Positions 47,173 through 58,531 of a stretch of 64,000 bases of DNA are shown here, piece by piece. The notes under the pieces were generated by a model, which was not told the DNA's origin, made no database searches, and was given only the letters and a program-made list of their open reading frames with translations. Source of the stretch: SIAJ01 sp963773845 (lineage in GTDB: Bacteria; Planctomycetota; Planctomycetia; Gemmatales; Gemmataceae). The first letter of the stretch is position 1. Every line of letters starts with the position of its first letter. The DNA lies in NCBI GenBank assembly GCA_963773845.1, contig CAVZCU010000012.1, positions 1 through 64,000 on the forward strand, read 5' to 3'. A program made the position numbers and the translations under genes.

Positions 47173-50100
47173 TCATTTTCGGGAAATCAACCGCCTGACC
47201 GCACTCGCCGCATCCGTCGTCAGTCGCGCGGGACCGCCCTTCGCCAGTTTTTCCAAGAGCGCTTTGGCTTCCGGCGTGCCGAGATGCTCGAGCAGTTCCA
47301 CCGCTCGGCTGCGACGCCATCGTTCGGGCATGGACTTGGGACCGTCCAGTTTTTCCAGGAATCGAAGCAGTCGCTCACGGGCTTCGGCCGACTTCTCCGT
47401 TTCCAATCGCCTACGGACGATCGCCATCGCGGCCTCGCCATGTTTTTCGAGTGCCGCGGAGGCCGCTTCGCGCTTGGCGAATGACTTGCTATCCAGGTCG
47501 TGGAAAATGGGGGCAAGGTCTGTTGCACTCGGTCCGGCCAACGCCGGCTTCAATTGGCTCCGAGCCAGCTCAACAAAGCCTGAGGAATCACGGGCCAGTT
47601 TCGCCATTGCCTCGTATGCATTCTTCCCATCGGGATCGGTAAGCGCTTCCCAGGCCTTGTTTCGCTCCTCGACCGTCAAGGATTGCTTTGAGCCATGAAA
47701 TAAGCCGACATCCCAGAGCAGGGCGGTCGTGTCTTTCGATCCGGAGACCATGTGGCGCACATCGTTTGGAACAGCGAGCGACAGCACCATGTCGCGGTGG
47801 CCGGCGACCGCGGTGCGAAAACTCCCCGTCGCCACCTCGTATAGATGCACCTCGCCATAATCGGTGGGTCGGAACAGTACCTTGCCGTCGGCCGAGAGGG
47901 CGAGGGTAAACCCTCCTTCGATTCCGTCCGCACGATTAGACCTCCCGAACTCGCGTACCAATCGGCCGGTGAGCGGGTCAACAACGAACATTCTTGCATT
48001 CGATTGGGCCGAACTGCCCGGCAGTTGGCCGCCACCGTTGTGGAGGTACATGCCATCGGGCAAATAGACCCCCGGCCGGAAGCAACTCTGGGCTTCCACG
48101 AGACGCCGAACCCGATTGCCCGTTGCCGTTTCGAAGAGATCGACCACGCCATCCGCGCCATAGCCAAAGTGGAGGCCCTTTTCTTCGCGGAACCAATATC
48201 GCTCGGCAACCGTGATGAAATGCCGACCATCGGGCGAAAACGACACCGACTGCACCTGATTGACGCCGGGGCTCTTGACCGGCTTCGGCATTTCCGTCGC
48301 CCAAACTTTCTTTCCCGTCGGCCAGGCCCACGCGCCGATTTTCTCGTCTTGATAGATCAAGAGCGTTCGACCGTCGGGACTGAAACGAAAGCCGCTGGCA
48401 GTAATGGCTTTCGGAAGACCGGGCGGAGTCGCATCGGTGCCCGTGGATGCGTCCCAGACTTTGAGAGTCTTGGTCGGTTTCCGTAATTCCCCAACGACGG
48501 CAACTACCTGTCGACCGTCCGAACTGAGTCCGCAATAGCTGACGGCGCCCGGGGTTTCGATCCGCCGGCGCACGGTTCCAGTCGCAGTGTCCCAAATGGA
48601 TAAGGATTGATCGTATCCATCCGTGACCAGCGTTTTGCCGTCTGTCGAGATCGATAATCGCCAGAGGTAGTTCCGGAGACCGCCGGTCGGCGCCGCGTCT
48701 TTGCCCGTCGCCGGATCCCAAACCCGGATCACGCAGTCCTGCCCGCCACTCGCAAGTCGCCTGCCATCGGGCGAATACGCAAGCGCCTCCGGCCAACTGG
48801 CGTGCCTGCCAAACGAGCGCAGCACCTTCCCACTAGCAATGTCGGAGACACGGACCATGCCGTCGCGACCCGTCGAGGCAATAGTCTTGCCGTCGGGCGA
48901 AAAGGCGACGGCAAACGTGCCATAACCGTTCGATCCGCCGGCGCTGATATGCTTGGTCCCGATCGACTGCGTTTTGCCGCTCTTGAGGTCGACGATCATC
49001 GTGTTGCCGTCTTCGAGGCCGACGCCGGCATGTGTGTTCGACACCGCGAAGGCCAAGCGATTTCCCTGCGCGCCTACGAGCGGCACATCAACCGTGCGGG
49101 CAATTTTGCCCTCCTTATTCCAGATCGAGATCGCGTAGCCTTCGGTTTTCTTTCCGACCTTTTTAATTTCTGCCATGCCGACCAAGTGATCCCCGTTCGG
49201 CGAAAACGCGAGCCTCGTGCATGCCATGGGCGGAGCAGCGAATTTCGTCAATACTTTGAGTTGACTCACCCGTGTATTCACCTTGGCCGCACATATGAGG
49301 ACCGCATCCGGATTAGCGCCGACCGATGTGGCGACGGCGATGCGCTTGCCATCGGCCGAAATCGCGATCGAATTGCATGCCGGATCGGTCGCTGCATTCT
49401 GATTGCCGACTACCACGCGTGGTGGACCGCCAGGTCCCGCCTTCGGCAACGCGATGACCTTTTCGCCGCTGAACTCTCCGACCAAGAGATTGGAGAGGTT
49501 GTCGGAATTCGGGCCCCAGGGACTGCCGGCCTTGATGACAGCGAGGCCTTTGCCGTCGCTCGGCCATGCCATCGCCACGAGCATGTTTTGCCGAGTGCGT
49601 TCGGATCCGATTCGCTGACCGGTTTCCGCGTTCCAAAGATTGAACTGGTCATACATGTTCAACGCGTTTCCCCACGAAGCGAGTCGCCTGCCCGTCGGAT
49701 CGAACGCGAGGAATTCCACGGAGTCGCCGGGCCGAAAAGCGCAAAGTGCCAAAACGCACAAGAGCGCCGGCCGGCAGCGGATCGGTGTTCTCAGCCTTCG
49801 CTCGTTGCGCATCGGGGAGAATCGTGGGCGACTTGGGGGTTGGCGGGTCGGTCGCCTTGCCCGGCAGTTGTGCGACCCCGAATCCGACAGCACCAGCCAG
49901 GAGAATCAGGGCCGCGAATGTCCAGCGAGCGAATCGCACGCCGCGGTCTGCTTCGGCAAGAAGATTCGATGCACGAATTGAGATCAATTCACTGGGCAAA
50001 TGCCGATTGAGTGCGCCGACCGCGGCTGCCCGAACCGTCGCTGCCATCACATTCGCCGATACGCGGTCGTTGGCAAGCGCGACCAACGTCAGCGCAGCCG

Positions 50101-50707
50101 ACAGGCAAACGCCTTTGCGCTCGAGTCGAATGCGGATAATCCGGCGGGCACGGGTCAAGCGGCTTCGAACCGTTGCCGCCTTCACGCCAATCTCGGTTGC
50201 GACTTCGGCGCACCCTTCTGTTTGCAAACAACAGCGAACGAACACTTCCCGAAGTCGCCTCGGCAGGCGTTGGATTTCCACATCGACGAGTTCTTGCAGT
50301 TCGCGCCAGGCTGCCTCGCGCTCGACTGGCGGAACTGCTGCAATTGGGGCATTCGCTTCTCGTGCCAGTCGCCGGCGCGTTGAACGCCGTTCATTCAAGG
50401 CGATTCGATAAGCCACGCCATGCAGCCACGCAGCGACGGAGGCTTTGGACTTGAGCGAATGGGCTCGTCGCGCCAGTAAGAGAAATGTCGCTTGCCAGAC
50501 GTCGTCCACGGCGGGATTATTGCCGAGCACTCGTCGAGCCACTGCGTGCACCAGGCACCCATGCCGACCAATCAGTTCGGTGAAGGCGTCCTGGTCGCCG
50601 TTGGTCGAAAATGCTCGTAACAACTCGCGATCGGTCGCGAATTGTTGCTGGGACGCGATTGCCGAGCGCAATCGGAGAAACGTCTGATGCAACTGTTGGA
50701 CGGCCAT
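47173..50707 (-). CDS. ECF sigma factor-TM-WD40 repeat fusion (one frameshift)
   Basis: About 1177 residues with an extra base near 49735. GAGGAG seven bases before the ATG fixes the start. Sigma-2 about 26-110 (DRELLRAFSTNGDQDAFTEL, DDVWQATFLLLARRAHSLKS, AAWLHGVAYRIALNERRS), sigma-4 about 140-195 (PRRLREVFVRCCLQTEGCAE, then IGVKAATVRSRLTRARRIIR), hydrophobic linker, membrane helix about 262-282 (FAALILLAGAVGFGVAQL). Then a Pro-rich spacer and at least eight WD40 repeats (VEFLAFDPTGRRLASWGNAL, GMVRVSDIASGKVLRSFGRH, CVIRVWDPATGKDAAPTGGL), ending in a helical tail (about 1000-1177, ARDSSGFVELARSQLKPALA). Same plan as the four fusions at 11-22 kb but with a propeller as sensor. The hydrolase-like gene lies 73 bases upstream. 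Confidence 0.88.
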
Positions 50708-50780
50708 CGCACACTCCTCGCGGCGGGACTACCAGGATACTGTCCGCTCGCGAGGAAATGTGTCAAAAAAAAGGGAGTAA

Positions 50781-53205
50781 TCAGCGCGGCACTCGCATTT
50801 CGATCTTCTCGAAGTATGGCCGCTGGCGGTCATCCCGCTGGTACAGGTCCTCCATCAAGACCTCAATACTGGGACTGATTTTCTTGACGACCTGTTTGCC
50901 GCTATTCACGCGAACCTTGACCGGCTTGGCATAATCGAGCATCCCTTTGCCGAACCAGACCGTCACATTGTCCATGCCGAAGCACTTCGCGTCGATGGAG
51001 TTGCCCTCGAGGATCTTCGCATAGAACTTCGCCGGCGTCGTAGCTTTCGAGCCCACGATCGGACTCATATTTCGATCGGATCGAATCTCGTCGGTTGAGA
51101 GCCAGAAGAACCGATTGTCCGTGAAGCGGACGGAACTAAACCCGGCCGCGACGGTCCTTTCGTTGCGAGGCGGCCCGAGCGTTCGCCCCGGATTCGCCCG
51201 GCGTTTGCGGCTCATCCAGTCGAAAGCAAAGGGCAATTCCTCCGGGAACCATTCGGCGCCCCGGCCTTTGTAAGAAACGATGAGCGCCGAATAGCCGCGT
51301 GGCATCCAGCGTTCGGACAACATACGAATCGCATTCACCGATGGGCCGAATTTGTCGCCCATGATCATGTACACGGGAAGTTCGTAGAAGTTGACCCAAT
51401 ACTCGGCGGGGATATAGAGCGGCTGGTAGACCGACGGATTCACGGGAAGCACGCCAGCGAACAGGTCCGGGTGCGAGCCGCCCAAATCCAGCGCCATGCT
51501 GCCGCCTTCGCCGTTGCCCCAAAGGAATATGCGATCCGAATCGACCTGAAATGTCCGCCGCATGGTCCGGATGAGCTGCAAAACGACCGCTTGCTCACCG
51601 ATCGAATAGTTATAGGTGAGCTTCTTGGGATCCCACCATTGCGGGACCGCCACAATGTATCCATTCCGATTGGCCATTTCTTCGAACAGAGCCAGGAACG
51701 CGGATGGCGTACGGTCCATTTGCGGATCGGGCAGAGCGATCAACAGTGGATACGGCCGGCCCGGCTGATACTCGTCTGGTACGCGAACCAGGAACGGCGC
51801 GCCCATCGGATACGTCGTTGTCGGTAACAGGTTCATCAAGACCGTACCGTGGGGTAAAGCGGCCGGCGCGTCCGGCGGGGGAAGCAGCGAGACGAGTTTT
51901 TCCAATTCGTCGTAAGCCATCGCGTATTCGCTCGCGAGGTATTGTTTCAGAATCGTCTCGCGTTTTCCCGGGTCCGGCTGCCGCAGATACCGCAAGCGCC
52001 ATTTGCCGGGTCATCCAGCATCGGTACGCGGTGGCAACTCGCGTCTCGGCCCCCACTTTGCCGAGATGCCAACCAGTGATAGCCGATGAAAGAAGCTCCT
52101 CCGGCGATTGCGCCGGCCGGCGGCCAGCTTTGGCATCTTTCTCGGCTCGTTCCGCGAGAGTGATGAACATGTCGAGGCGAGCAAGAGTGTCCATATGGAC
52201 TTCCTTCCGGACGGCCGCAGCCCCATCGATCAGGAAGCCGTTGGTCGCGGGGTTCACGAGTTTCGGCAGCGCTTCCAGGTAGTGTTTAGCGGCTGCCAGT
52301 TGCGCCGTTCGCTTCTCGTACTCCGCGTTGAGAGCGGTCACCTTGACCGCAACGTGCCGCGAGACATCGACCTTCGGGAATTGCTTGAGTCCATCGATCG
52401 CGGCCTGATGTCGTCCCGAGTCGCGGGCGCGTTCGATTTCGATCATCGCTTTTTCGGCCCGCAAACCGTTCACTTCGCTTTTGAGCCGAGCGTAGCGTTC
52501 CTTCTCGGCCGGCAGGTCTTTGAGAAGCAGCGCCAACTCCTTGTCCGCTTCGTCGAGCCAGTCGGCTTGAATCCAGAAGCGCACGAGACGCTCGCGCTTC
52601 GCGGCATCGGGTTTGCCGGGCTTCTCAATCAAGTCCGGATGATTGACGAGCAGATTGCGAATCGTTTCCGGTTTGAATTCTTTGAGCAGGAAGTACTGGG
52701 CCATTCGGTGGGTGCTCGAACCGACGCGCAGATAGTGCGGTGCGATGACGTTGATGTGCTGCCTGACGGTGTGAAATATCCGCGGGTCGACATCCTTAAA
52801 GCGAATCTCCCGGGTCCACTCCTTGGGGTCCCACGGCTTGAGCAATTGCGGATTGCGCGCCGTTGAAGGCAGCTTTTCGGTGCCGGCGATTCGGTCGCGA
52901 GTATAGGCAGTGAAGTCCTTGAACTTGTTGTTATCGCTAACGTCGGCGACTTGTTTGGGACTGCTCGGGAATACGACCCAGCGTGGGCCATCGTCCACGG
53001 CGGTCATGCCGTTGGCCTTCGGAGCAATGATGATCTCACCGGTGGCATCGTCGATGATCGGGGCCTTTTCCTTGACCGTTTTCACGCCATAAAGCGTGTA
53101 TCCGTCTTTAAAAATGATTACGTCGGCCTTGGCGGCGACAACAAACAGAACATAGCTTAGCGCCAACGCAGTAACGATGCGCCGGTTAGACAAGATGACG
53201 GACAT
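50781..53205 (-). CDS. Secreted alpha/beta-hydrolase-like protein with helical N-terminal half (one frameshift)
   Basis: About 807 residues with one extra base near 52000. Signal peptide MSVILSNRRIVTALALSYVL, then KADVIIFKDGYTLYGVKTVK (a short beta module), and a long helical part to about 480. The C-terminal domain (about 490-800) resembles alpha/beta-hydrolases/esterases: PYPLLIALPDPQMDRTPSAF, DSDRIFLWGNGEGGSMALDL, ELPVYMIMGDKFGPSVNAIR. At the nucleophile elbow Ser is absent (GNGEGG instead of GxSxG), so activity is doubtful or uses another residue. It precedes the sigma-WD40 gene on the same strand by 73 bases, so the pair may be one operon and functionally linked. Confidence 0.78.
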
Positions 53206-53400
53206 GAAAGGCATCCCTGACAAAAGGCGCAGGATGGCACCGGTCCCGCGCCGGGGTTGGTCTATGCACACAACCGATTTCCCATTGTCAACGTTGGCGC
53301 GGATTCGTCAAGCAAATGGTTGCGGCCAAGCCTCGGAACCTCCACAATAGACCAGGAGCCTGTTGGTGAATTACCAGCGGTGAGCGGACCCTGAAGTGCC

Positions 53401-53585
53401 AGTTTTGAGGTTGTGCGGCGCAAAAGAACCGCAGAGCCAGCCGAGCCCGACGCGCAACGCGAGGGCGAGGCGGGACAGGTTGGCCGGCGGACTTGGTCCG
53501 AAAACATTGTGCCTCTGGTGGTTCGGCGTCGCCCTCGCGTTGCGATTCGGGTTCCACCGAACCGCAGGTGCGCAACTTCAAACAG
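53401..53585. repeat. Nested inverted repeats, MITE-like element
   Basis: Inner 16-base arms CGCAACGCGAGGGCGA (53453-53468) and TCGCCCTCGCGTTGCG (53529-53544) are perfect reverse complements. Outer arms near 53401-53420 and 53565-53585 (AGTTTTGAGGTTGTGCG against CGCAACTTCAAAC) also pair imperfectly. The 185-base unit makes up most of the 432-base gap 53206-53637, in which no gene is supported. Confidence 0.7.
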
Positions 53586-53637
53586 CGCCAGCGGAGTCCG
53601 ATTCTGCAGCAGCCACTGAGTCCGTCGAGATTCTCCC

Positions 53638-54171
53638 ATGCCAATTCGCTTTCGTTGCGTGTACTGCGATAAATTGTTGGGAATCGCCAAGCGCAAAGCC
53701 GGCGCCGTAGTCAACTGTCCGCAGTGCGGGCAGCCGCTTATTGTACCGACTCCCGAACCGGAGCCGGTTGGCGTCGCGTCTGCTCCGGCGCCGATGCCGG
53801 CCGCAAACTCGGGCAAGCTGTTCGAGCGCGACGACTTCGACGTGATTTTGCAAAACGATGTGACTATCCGGGGGCCCGAACCATTCGCGGAGGCCTCCGC
53901 GCCGAGGCGATCCAAGCCTCAACGAGCACCAGCGGCGTCGCCAGTGCCAAGCCCACTGCCACCCCGGCCGTTTCCGGTCGAACAAAGCTTGCCGCCGCCC
54001 TTCGAATCGCCCTCGCACATGACCCGGCCGATTCGTCCACGACCCAAGGGAATGGTTCTGACAACGGGTAAGTTGATCGCAGCTATTGTGGTCGTCCTGG
54101 TTCTGATGCTGGCTGCTTTTGGCGGCGGAGTGCTCGTCGGTAGAATCCTCCTCCCGAATGCCAATGGCTAA
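53638..54171 (+). CDS. Zinc-ribbon protein with one membrane helix
   Basis: 177 residues. The N-terminal zinc ribbon has CVYC (7-10) and CPQC (27-30), four Cys to bind zinc (FRCVYCDKLLGIAKRKAGAV, VVNCPQCGQPLIVP). A Pro/Ala-rich disordered middle (about 38-130) ends in a single membrane helix (about 142-167, GKLIAAIVVVLVLMLAAFGG) and a short tail. The usual topology would put the ribbon inside the cytoplasm. This architecture is common and uncharacterised in planctomycetes. It converges on pyc; the ends are 80 bases apart. Confidence 0.85.
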   Translation: MPIRFRCVYCDKLLGIAKRKAGAVVNCPQCGQPLIVPTPEPEPVGVASAPAPMPAANSGKLFERDDFDVILQNDVTIRGPEPFAEASAPRRSKPQRAPAASPVPSPLPPRPFPVEQSLPPPFESPSHMTRPIRPRPKGMVLTTGKLIAAIVVVLVLMLAAFGGGVLVGRILLPNANG

Positions 54172-54251
54172 GAGCCTGCTGCGCTTTGGGGGCGGTTGTC
54201 AGGCGAAAGATGATTTGCAAACCGCACACGGGCGGCGGAGGGCGGAAACAA

Positions 54252-57200
54252 TCACTTCTCAAACCGCACCAGCAGATCACCTGCCTCCACCTGGGTATGC
54301 GGTTTCGCAAGCACCTCGACGACGCGGCCGGCCCGTTCGGCGTATAAAGTCGTCTCCATCTTCATCGCTTCGAGCGTGAGCAGTTTTTGTCCGGCAGCCA
54401 CTTCTTCGCCCTGGCTGACCACGACGGTCACGACCGCACCCGGCATCGGCGCTGCCACGTGCAGTGGATTACCTGGCTCCGCCTTCACACGGGTCATTTC
54501 GCCCTTCGCCGCCAGTTTGCGATCGACGACCTGCACGTCCCGTGGCTGACCGTTCAACTCGAAGAACACTTGCCGGCGACCTTCATGAGCGTCGCCGACG
54601 GTCAGGAACTTGACGATCAACGTCTTTCCTGCCTCAATGTCGACGCTGACTTCCTCGCCCGGCTGCATGCCGTAGAAGAACGTTTGCGTCGGTAGGACCG
54701 AGGTATCCGAATATATCCGCTGGTGCTCGACGAAGTCGGAGAACACCTTGGGATACATCAAGTGCGAACTCACTTCCTGGTCCGTCGGCTTGCGGCCCAG
54801 TTTTTTCTCGAGATCACCGCGAATCGCCGCGAAGTCGGCGGGCGGAAGCGTGACCCCCGGTCGATGCGTGATCGGCTTGCGGCCGCGGAGCACTTTCTTT
54901 TGCAGCGCTTCCGGGAATCCGCCCGGCGGTTGGCCCAGGCGGCCTTCGAAGAACTCGACGACAGATTCGGGAAATGCCAACTCGCGGTTCGGATCCAGGA
55001 CTTGTTCCGGCGTCAGGTTGTTGGCGAACATGAACAGGGCCATGTCGCCAACCACCTTGGACGACGGGGTCACCTTGACGATATCGCCGAACAAGCGGTT
55101 CACGGCCGCGTAGGTCCGCCCGACCTCGTGCCAGCGATCGACGACGCCAAGTGATTGCGCCTGCCGATAGAGATTCGCGTACTGGCCGCCGGGCATCTCG
55201 TGCAAATACACCTCGGCGGAGGCAGCCCGTTGGCCCGTCTCGAACGAGGCGTAATCCTTGCGCACTTCTTCCCAGTAATTCGCCGTCGCCTGTAGCTCAT
55301 CGAACGACATGCCCGGGTCGCGCTCGGTGAAGCGCATGGCCTCGACGAGGGCGTTCAAACTCGGCTGACTCGTCAGGCCGGCGAGTGAAGCGAACGCGCA
55401 GTCGACGATGTCGACTCCCTCCTCCGCGGCCAAAATGTACGGCGCCGATCTGGCCGCCGGCCGAATCGTGGGTGTGGAAATGAATCGGGACGTCGATTTC
55501 CTGACGCAGTGCATGAACCAGCTTCTTCGCCGCGTAGGGCTTGAGCAGCCCGGCCATGTCCTTGATTGCCAGAATGTGCGTGCCGCTGCGAACCAGGTCC
55601 TTGGCCAGATTCACGTAATAGCTCAGGGAGTACTTATCGCGCTTGGGATCGAGAATGTCGCCGGTGTAGCAGATAGCAGCCTCGGCGATCGCATTGGTCT
55701 GTTCGCGGACCGTCGCGATGGCCGGGCGGATGTTTTCGAGCCAATTGAGCGAGTCGAAAATGCGAAAGACGTCGATCCCTGCCGCCGCCGATTCCTTGAT
55801 GAAGGCGGCGACGACATTGTCCGGATAGTTCGTGTAGCCGACCGCATTCGCCGCTCGAAGAAGCATCTGCAAGAGGATGTTCGGGATCGCTTCGCGCAAT
55901 TGCGTGAGCCGATCCCAAGGCGATTCCTTGAGGAAGCGCATCGACGTGTCGAAGGTGGCGCCGCCCCACATTTCCAGCGAGAAGAGGTCGGAATGAACGT
56001 GGGCGTATCGCGGAGCGATGGCCGCCATGTCGTGAGTTCGCATGCGCGTTGCGAAAAGCGACTGGTGCGCGTCCCGCATGGTCGTGTCGGTGATCAGCAG
56101 TTTTGTTTGCTCGCGGATCCAGCGAGCGAATGCTTCGGGACCGAGTTCCTTCAACTGGTTTCGGGTCCCCAGAGGGATCGCCGATTGCGTTGCCTGGGCC
56201 CTGTAGGTCCGACGCGACCGATCGCCGGAATGGGCAACGCTTCGCGCCTCCGGATGCCCATTGACAATGATCTCGGCCAGATAGCCGAGCAGCTTACTCG
56301 CCCGGTCTTGCCGCGACTTGAAACGGAATAGCTCGGGCGTTTCGTCAATGAATCGCGTCGTCGTCTCGCCGGCAAGGAACTTCGGATTCGTGATCAGATT
56401 GAGAAGAAAGGGGATGTTGGTCTTCACACCGCGGATGCGGAACTCCTGAAGACAGCGCTCCATTCGCCGGGCCGCATCCGAAAATCGCAGCCCACTGGTC
56501 GTGACTTTCACGAGCAGCGAATCGTAGAAGGGGGTAATCACGGCGCCCGAAAAGGCGGTCCCGGCATCGAGACGAATTCCCGTGCCGCCCGACGAGCGAT
56601 ACGCGGTGAGCCGGCCATAATCGGGAACAAAGTTATTTGCCGGGTCTTCCGTCGTCACTCGACACTGCATGGCGAAGCCGTGCGTCCGGATCGCGCCTTG
56701 ATCCCCCAAACCGATCTCCGGGTCCGAAAGGGCCAATCCGCCGGCAATCAGGATTTGCGACCGGGCGATGTCGTAACCGGTGACGACTTCCGTGACCGTG
56801 TGTTCGACCTGAATGCGAGGATTGACTTCAATGAAGAAGAACTCCCCCGAGTCGGCATCGAGCAAGAATTCAACTGTCCCCGCGTTATCGAGTGCGACCG
56901 CCTGGCCGACAGCAATGGCTGCGTTCAAGATTCGCTGGCGGATCTCTGGAGCGAGATTCGGCGCGGGCGCAAGCTCAGCGACTTTTTGGTGCCGGCGCTG
57001 GATTGTGCAGTCACGCTCATAAAGGTGAACGAGATTGCCGTGCCGATCGCCGAGGAGCTGGACTTCGATGTGGCGGGCTCGGCGGACGAGCTTTTCCAGA
57101 AACACATCCGCGACTCCGAACGCAGATGCGGCTTCTCGACGCGCCTGGTCGAGCGCCGGCTCCAGTTGGTCGGGCGTGAGCACCGGCCGCATTCCCCGGC

Positions 57201-57720
57201 CGCCGCCGCCCATGGCCGCCTTGACCATCACCGGATAGCCGAGCTGCTCGGCGATTTTCTTCGCGTCCTCGATCGTGACGACGGGCGCATCACTGCCGGA
57301 AAGCACGGGCACCTGGGCTTCGCGAGCGATTCGGCGCGCCGCCACCTTGTCGCCGAGTTGATCGAGAATCTCCGGCCGCGGACCGACAAATGCAATCCCA
57401 GCCGCCGCACAAGCCCGCGCGAAACCGGCGTTCTCGGAAAGGAAGCCGTAGCCGGGATGGATGGCGTCGGCGCCGATGTCCTTGGCCAGTGCCACGATCG
57501 CCGCGATGTCGAGATAGGCTCGAATGGGTTCGCCCGGCGTGCCGATCGGATACGCCTCGTCGGCCTTGAACCGGTGTAGGGCAAAGCGATCCTCGTGCGA
57601 GTAGATGGCAACGGTCCGGATGCCGATTTCGTGCGCCGAGCGGAAGACCCGGATGGCGATCTCGCTTCGATTGGCGACCAGGAGCTTGCGAAAGGGACAA
57701 GCAGGCACCGCGACCGGCAT
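54252..57720 (-). CDS. pyc: Pyruvate carboxylase (one frameshift)
   Basis: About 1155 residues, the full length of single-chain pyruvate carboxylase, with an extra base near 55446. Makes oxaloacetate from pyruvate, bicarbonate and ATP to refill the TCA cycle. ATG 57720 has GGAG eight bases upstream. Biotin carboxylase domain about 9-460 (KLLVANRSEIAIRVFRSAHE, VKAAMGGGGRGM, FFFIEVNPRIQVEHTVTEVV). Carboxyltransferase domain about 540-840 (LLITDTTMRDAHQSLFATRM, YTNYPDNVVAAFIKESAAAG, HFHTHDSAGGQIG; after the break PYILAAEEGVDIVDCAFASL). Biotin carrier about 1080-1155 with AAPMPGAVVTVVV and the biotinylated Lys in EAMKMETTL. The break is next to the conserved metal-binding HTHDSAGG segment; its correct frame resumes without loss. 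Confidence 0.95.
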
Positions 57721-57846
57721 CGGGAACTCCACGGGAAGGGATGACCGCGAGTATCTTATTGACGACTGCGCAATCAATGCCTGTGTAAGACAGCTCACCC
57801 AAGCCGCCCGGAGAGCGCGGAGAGGCCGGCAGAACCGCGCGATAGA

Positions 57847-58488
57847 TTGGGCGCGTTGGCCGCGCAGCGGTCACTGGTGGCGAGCTTGTGCAGGAATGGC
57901 GCATCGGCTGCCGATATCCGGTGTGGTACTCCCGATGCGGCCGCCGGCAAATACCTCGGCAATCACGGTTTGTTTGTGCAACCGGACCGGCTCAGTGCGG
58001 ATCGGTCGTTCCCTTTTCATGTCGTTCGGCTTTGGGAGCTTCGAGAAGATAGGGTTTTGAGCAGTCCACTCAAGCTGCCCCCGCTTGCGCCAATCGCAGG
58101 GATTGATCCCACGGATGCAGATTGCGTACAATCGGCAATCAAGGATCGGATGTTCCCTGAGGCAAAACAGTCTCATCGTGACAGACTCGGAGCTGCTCTC
58201 GTGCGGTTGCTTGCCTTGCGGTATAACAAGAATGAGATCGTATTTTGGAGGGAGATGATGGCGGCACTTGATGTCTCCAGTGCGCCGCTATTCAAAGAAT
58301 TCGAGCGAGAATCTCAGCGCAAGCAAGCGCGAGCCGATTTGCCAAGGATGGGAGAAAAGAAATTCCGTTCGCCGGCGGCGTCGCAAACTGCGTCGAAAAT
58401 TGCCAATATGAAAGATCTCGATCGCTTGAATGAGCTGATGGACGGCGTCCTCGACGTCAACGCCTGGCCGGAGCTTTTTGCCTCATGA
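57847..58488 (+). pseudogene. Remnant resembling the C-terminal part of Rpn/PD-(D/E)XK transposase-type proteins
   Basis: The open frame (213 codons from a TTG) has a middle part with PFHVVRLWELREDRVLSSPL, LKLPPLAPIAGI and a helical stretch LGAALVRLLALRYNKNEIVF that follows the pattern of the C-terminal half of recombination-promoting nuclease (Rpn)/putative transposase proteins. The catalytic PD-(D/E)XK half is missing, and no start codon with a ribosome binding site is seen, so it reads as a 5'-truncated fragment. The C-terminus (MKDLDRLNELMDGVLDVNAW) looks like the dimerising tail. Family assignment from memory of the pattern; tentative. Confidence 0.4.
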
Positions 58489-58531
58489 GTTGCAATCGCA
58501 TTGACACTCTCTGCCAGGAGCCTCGCGCTCT

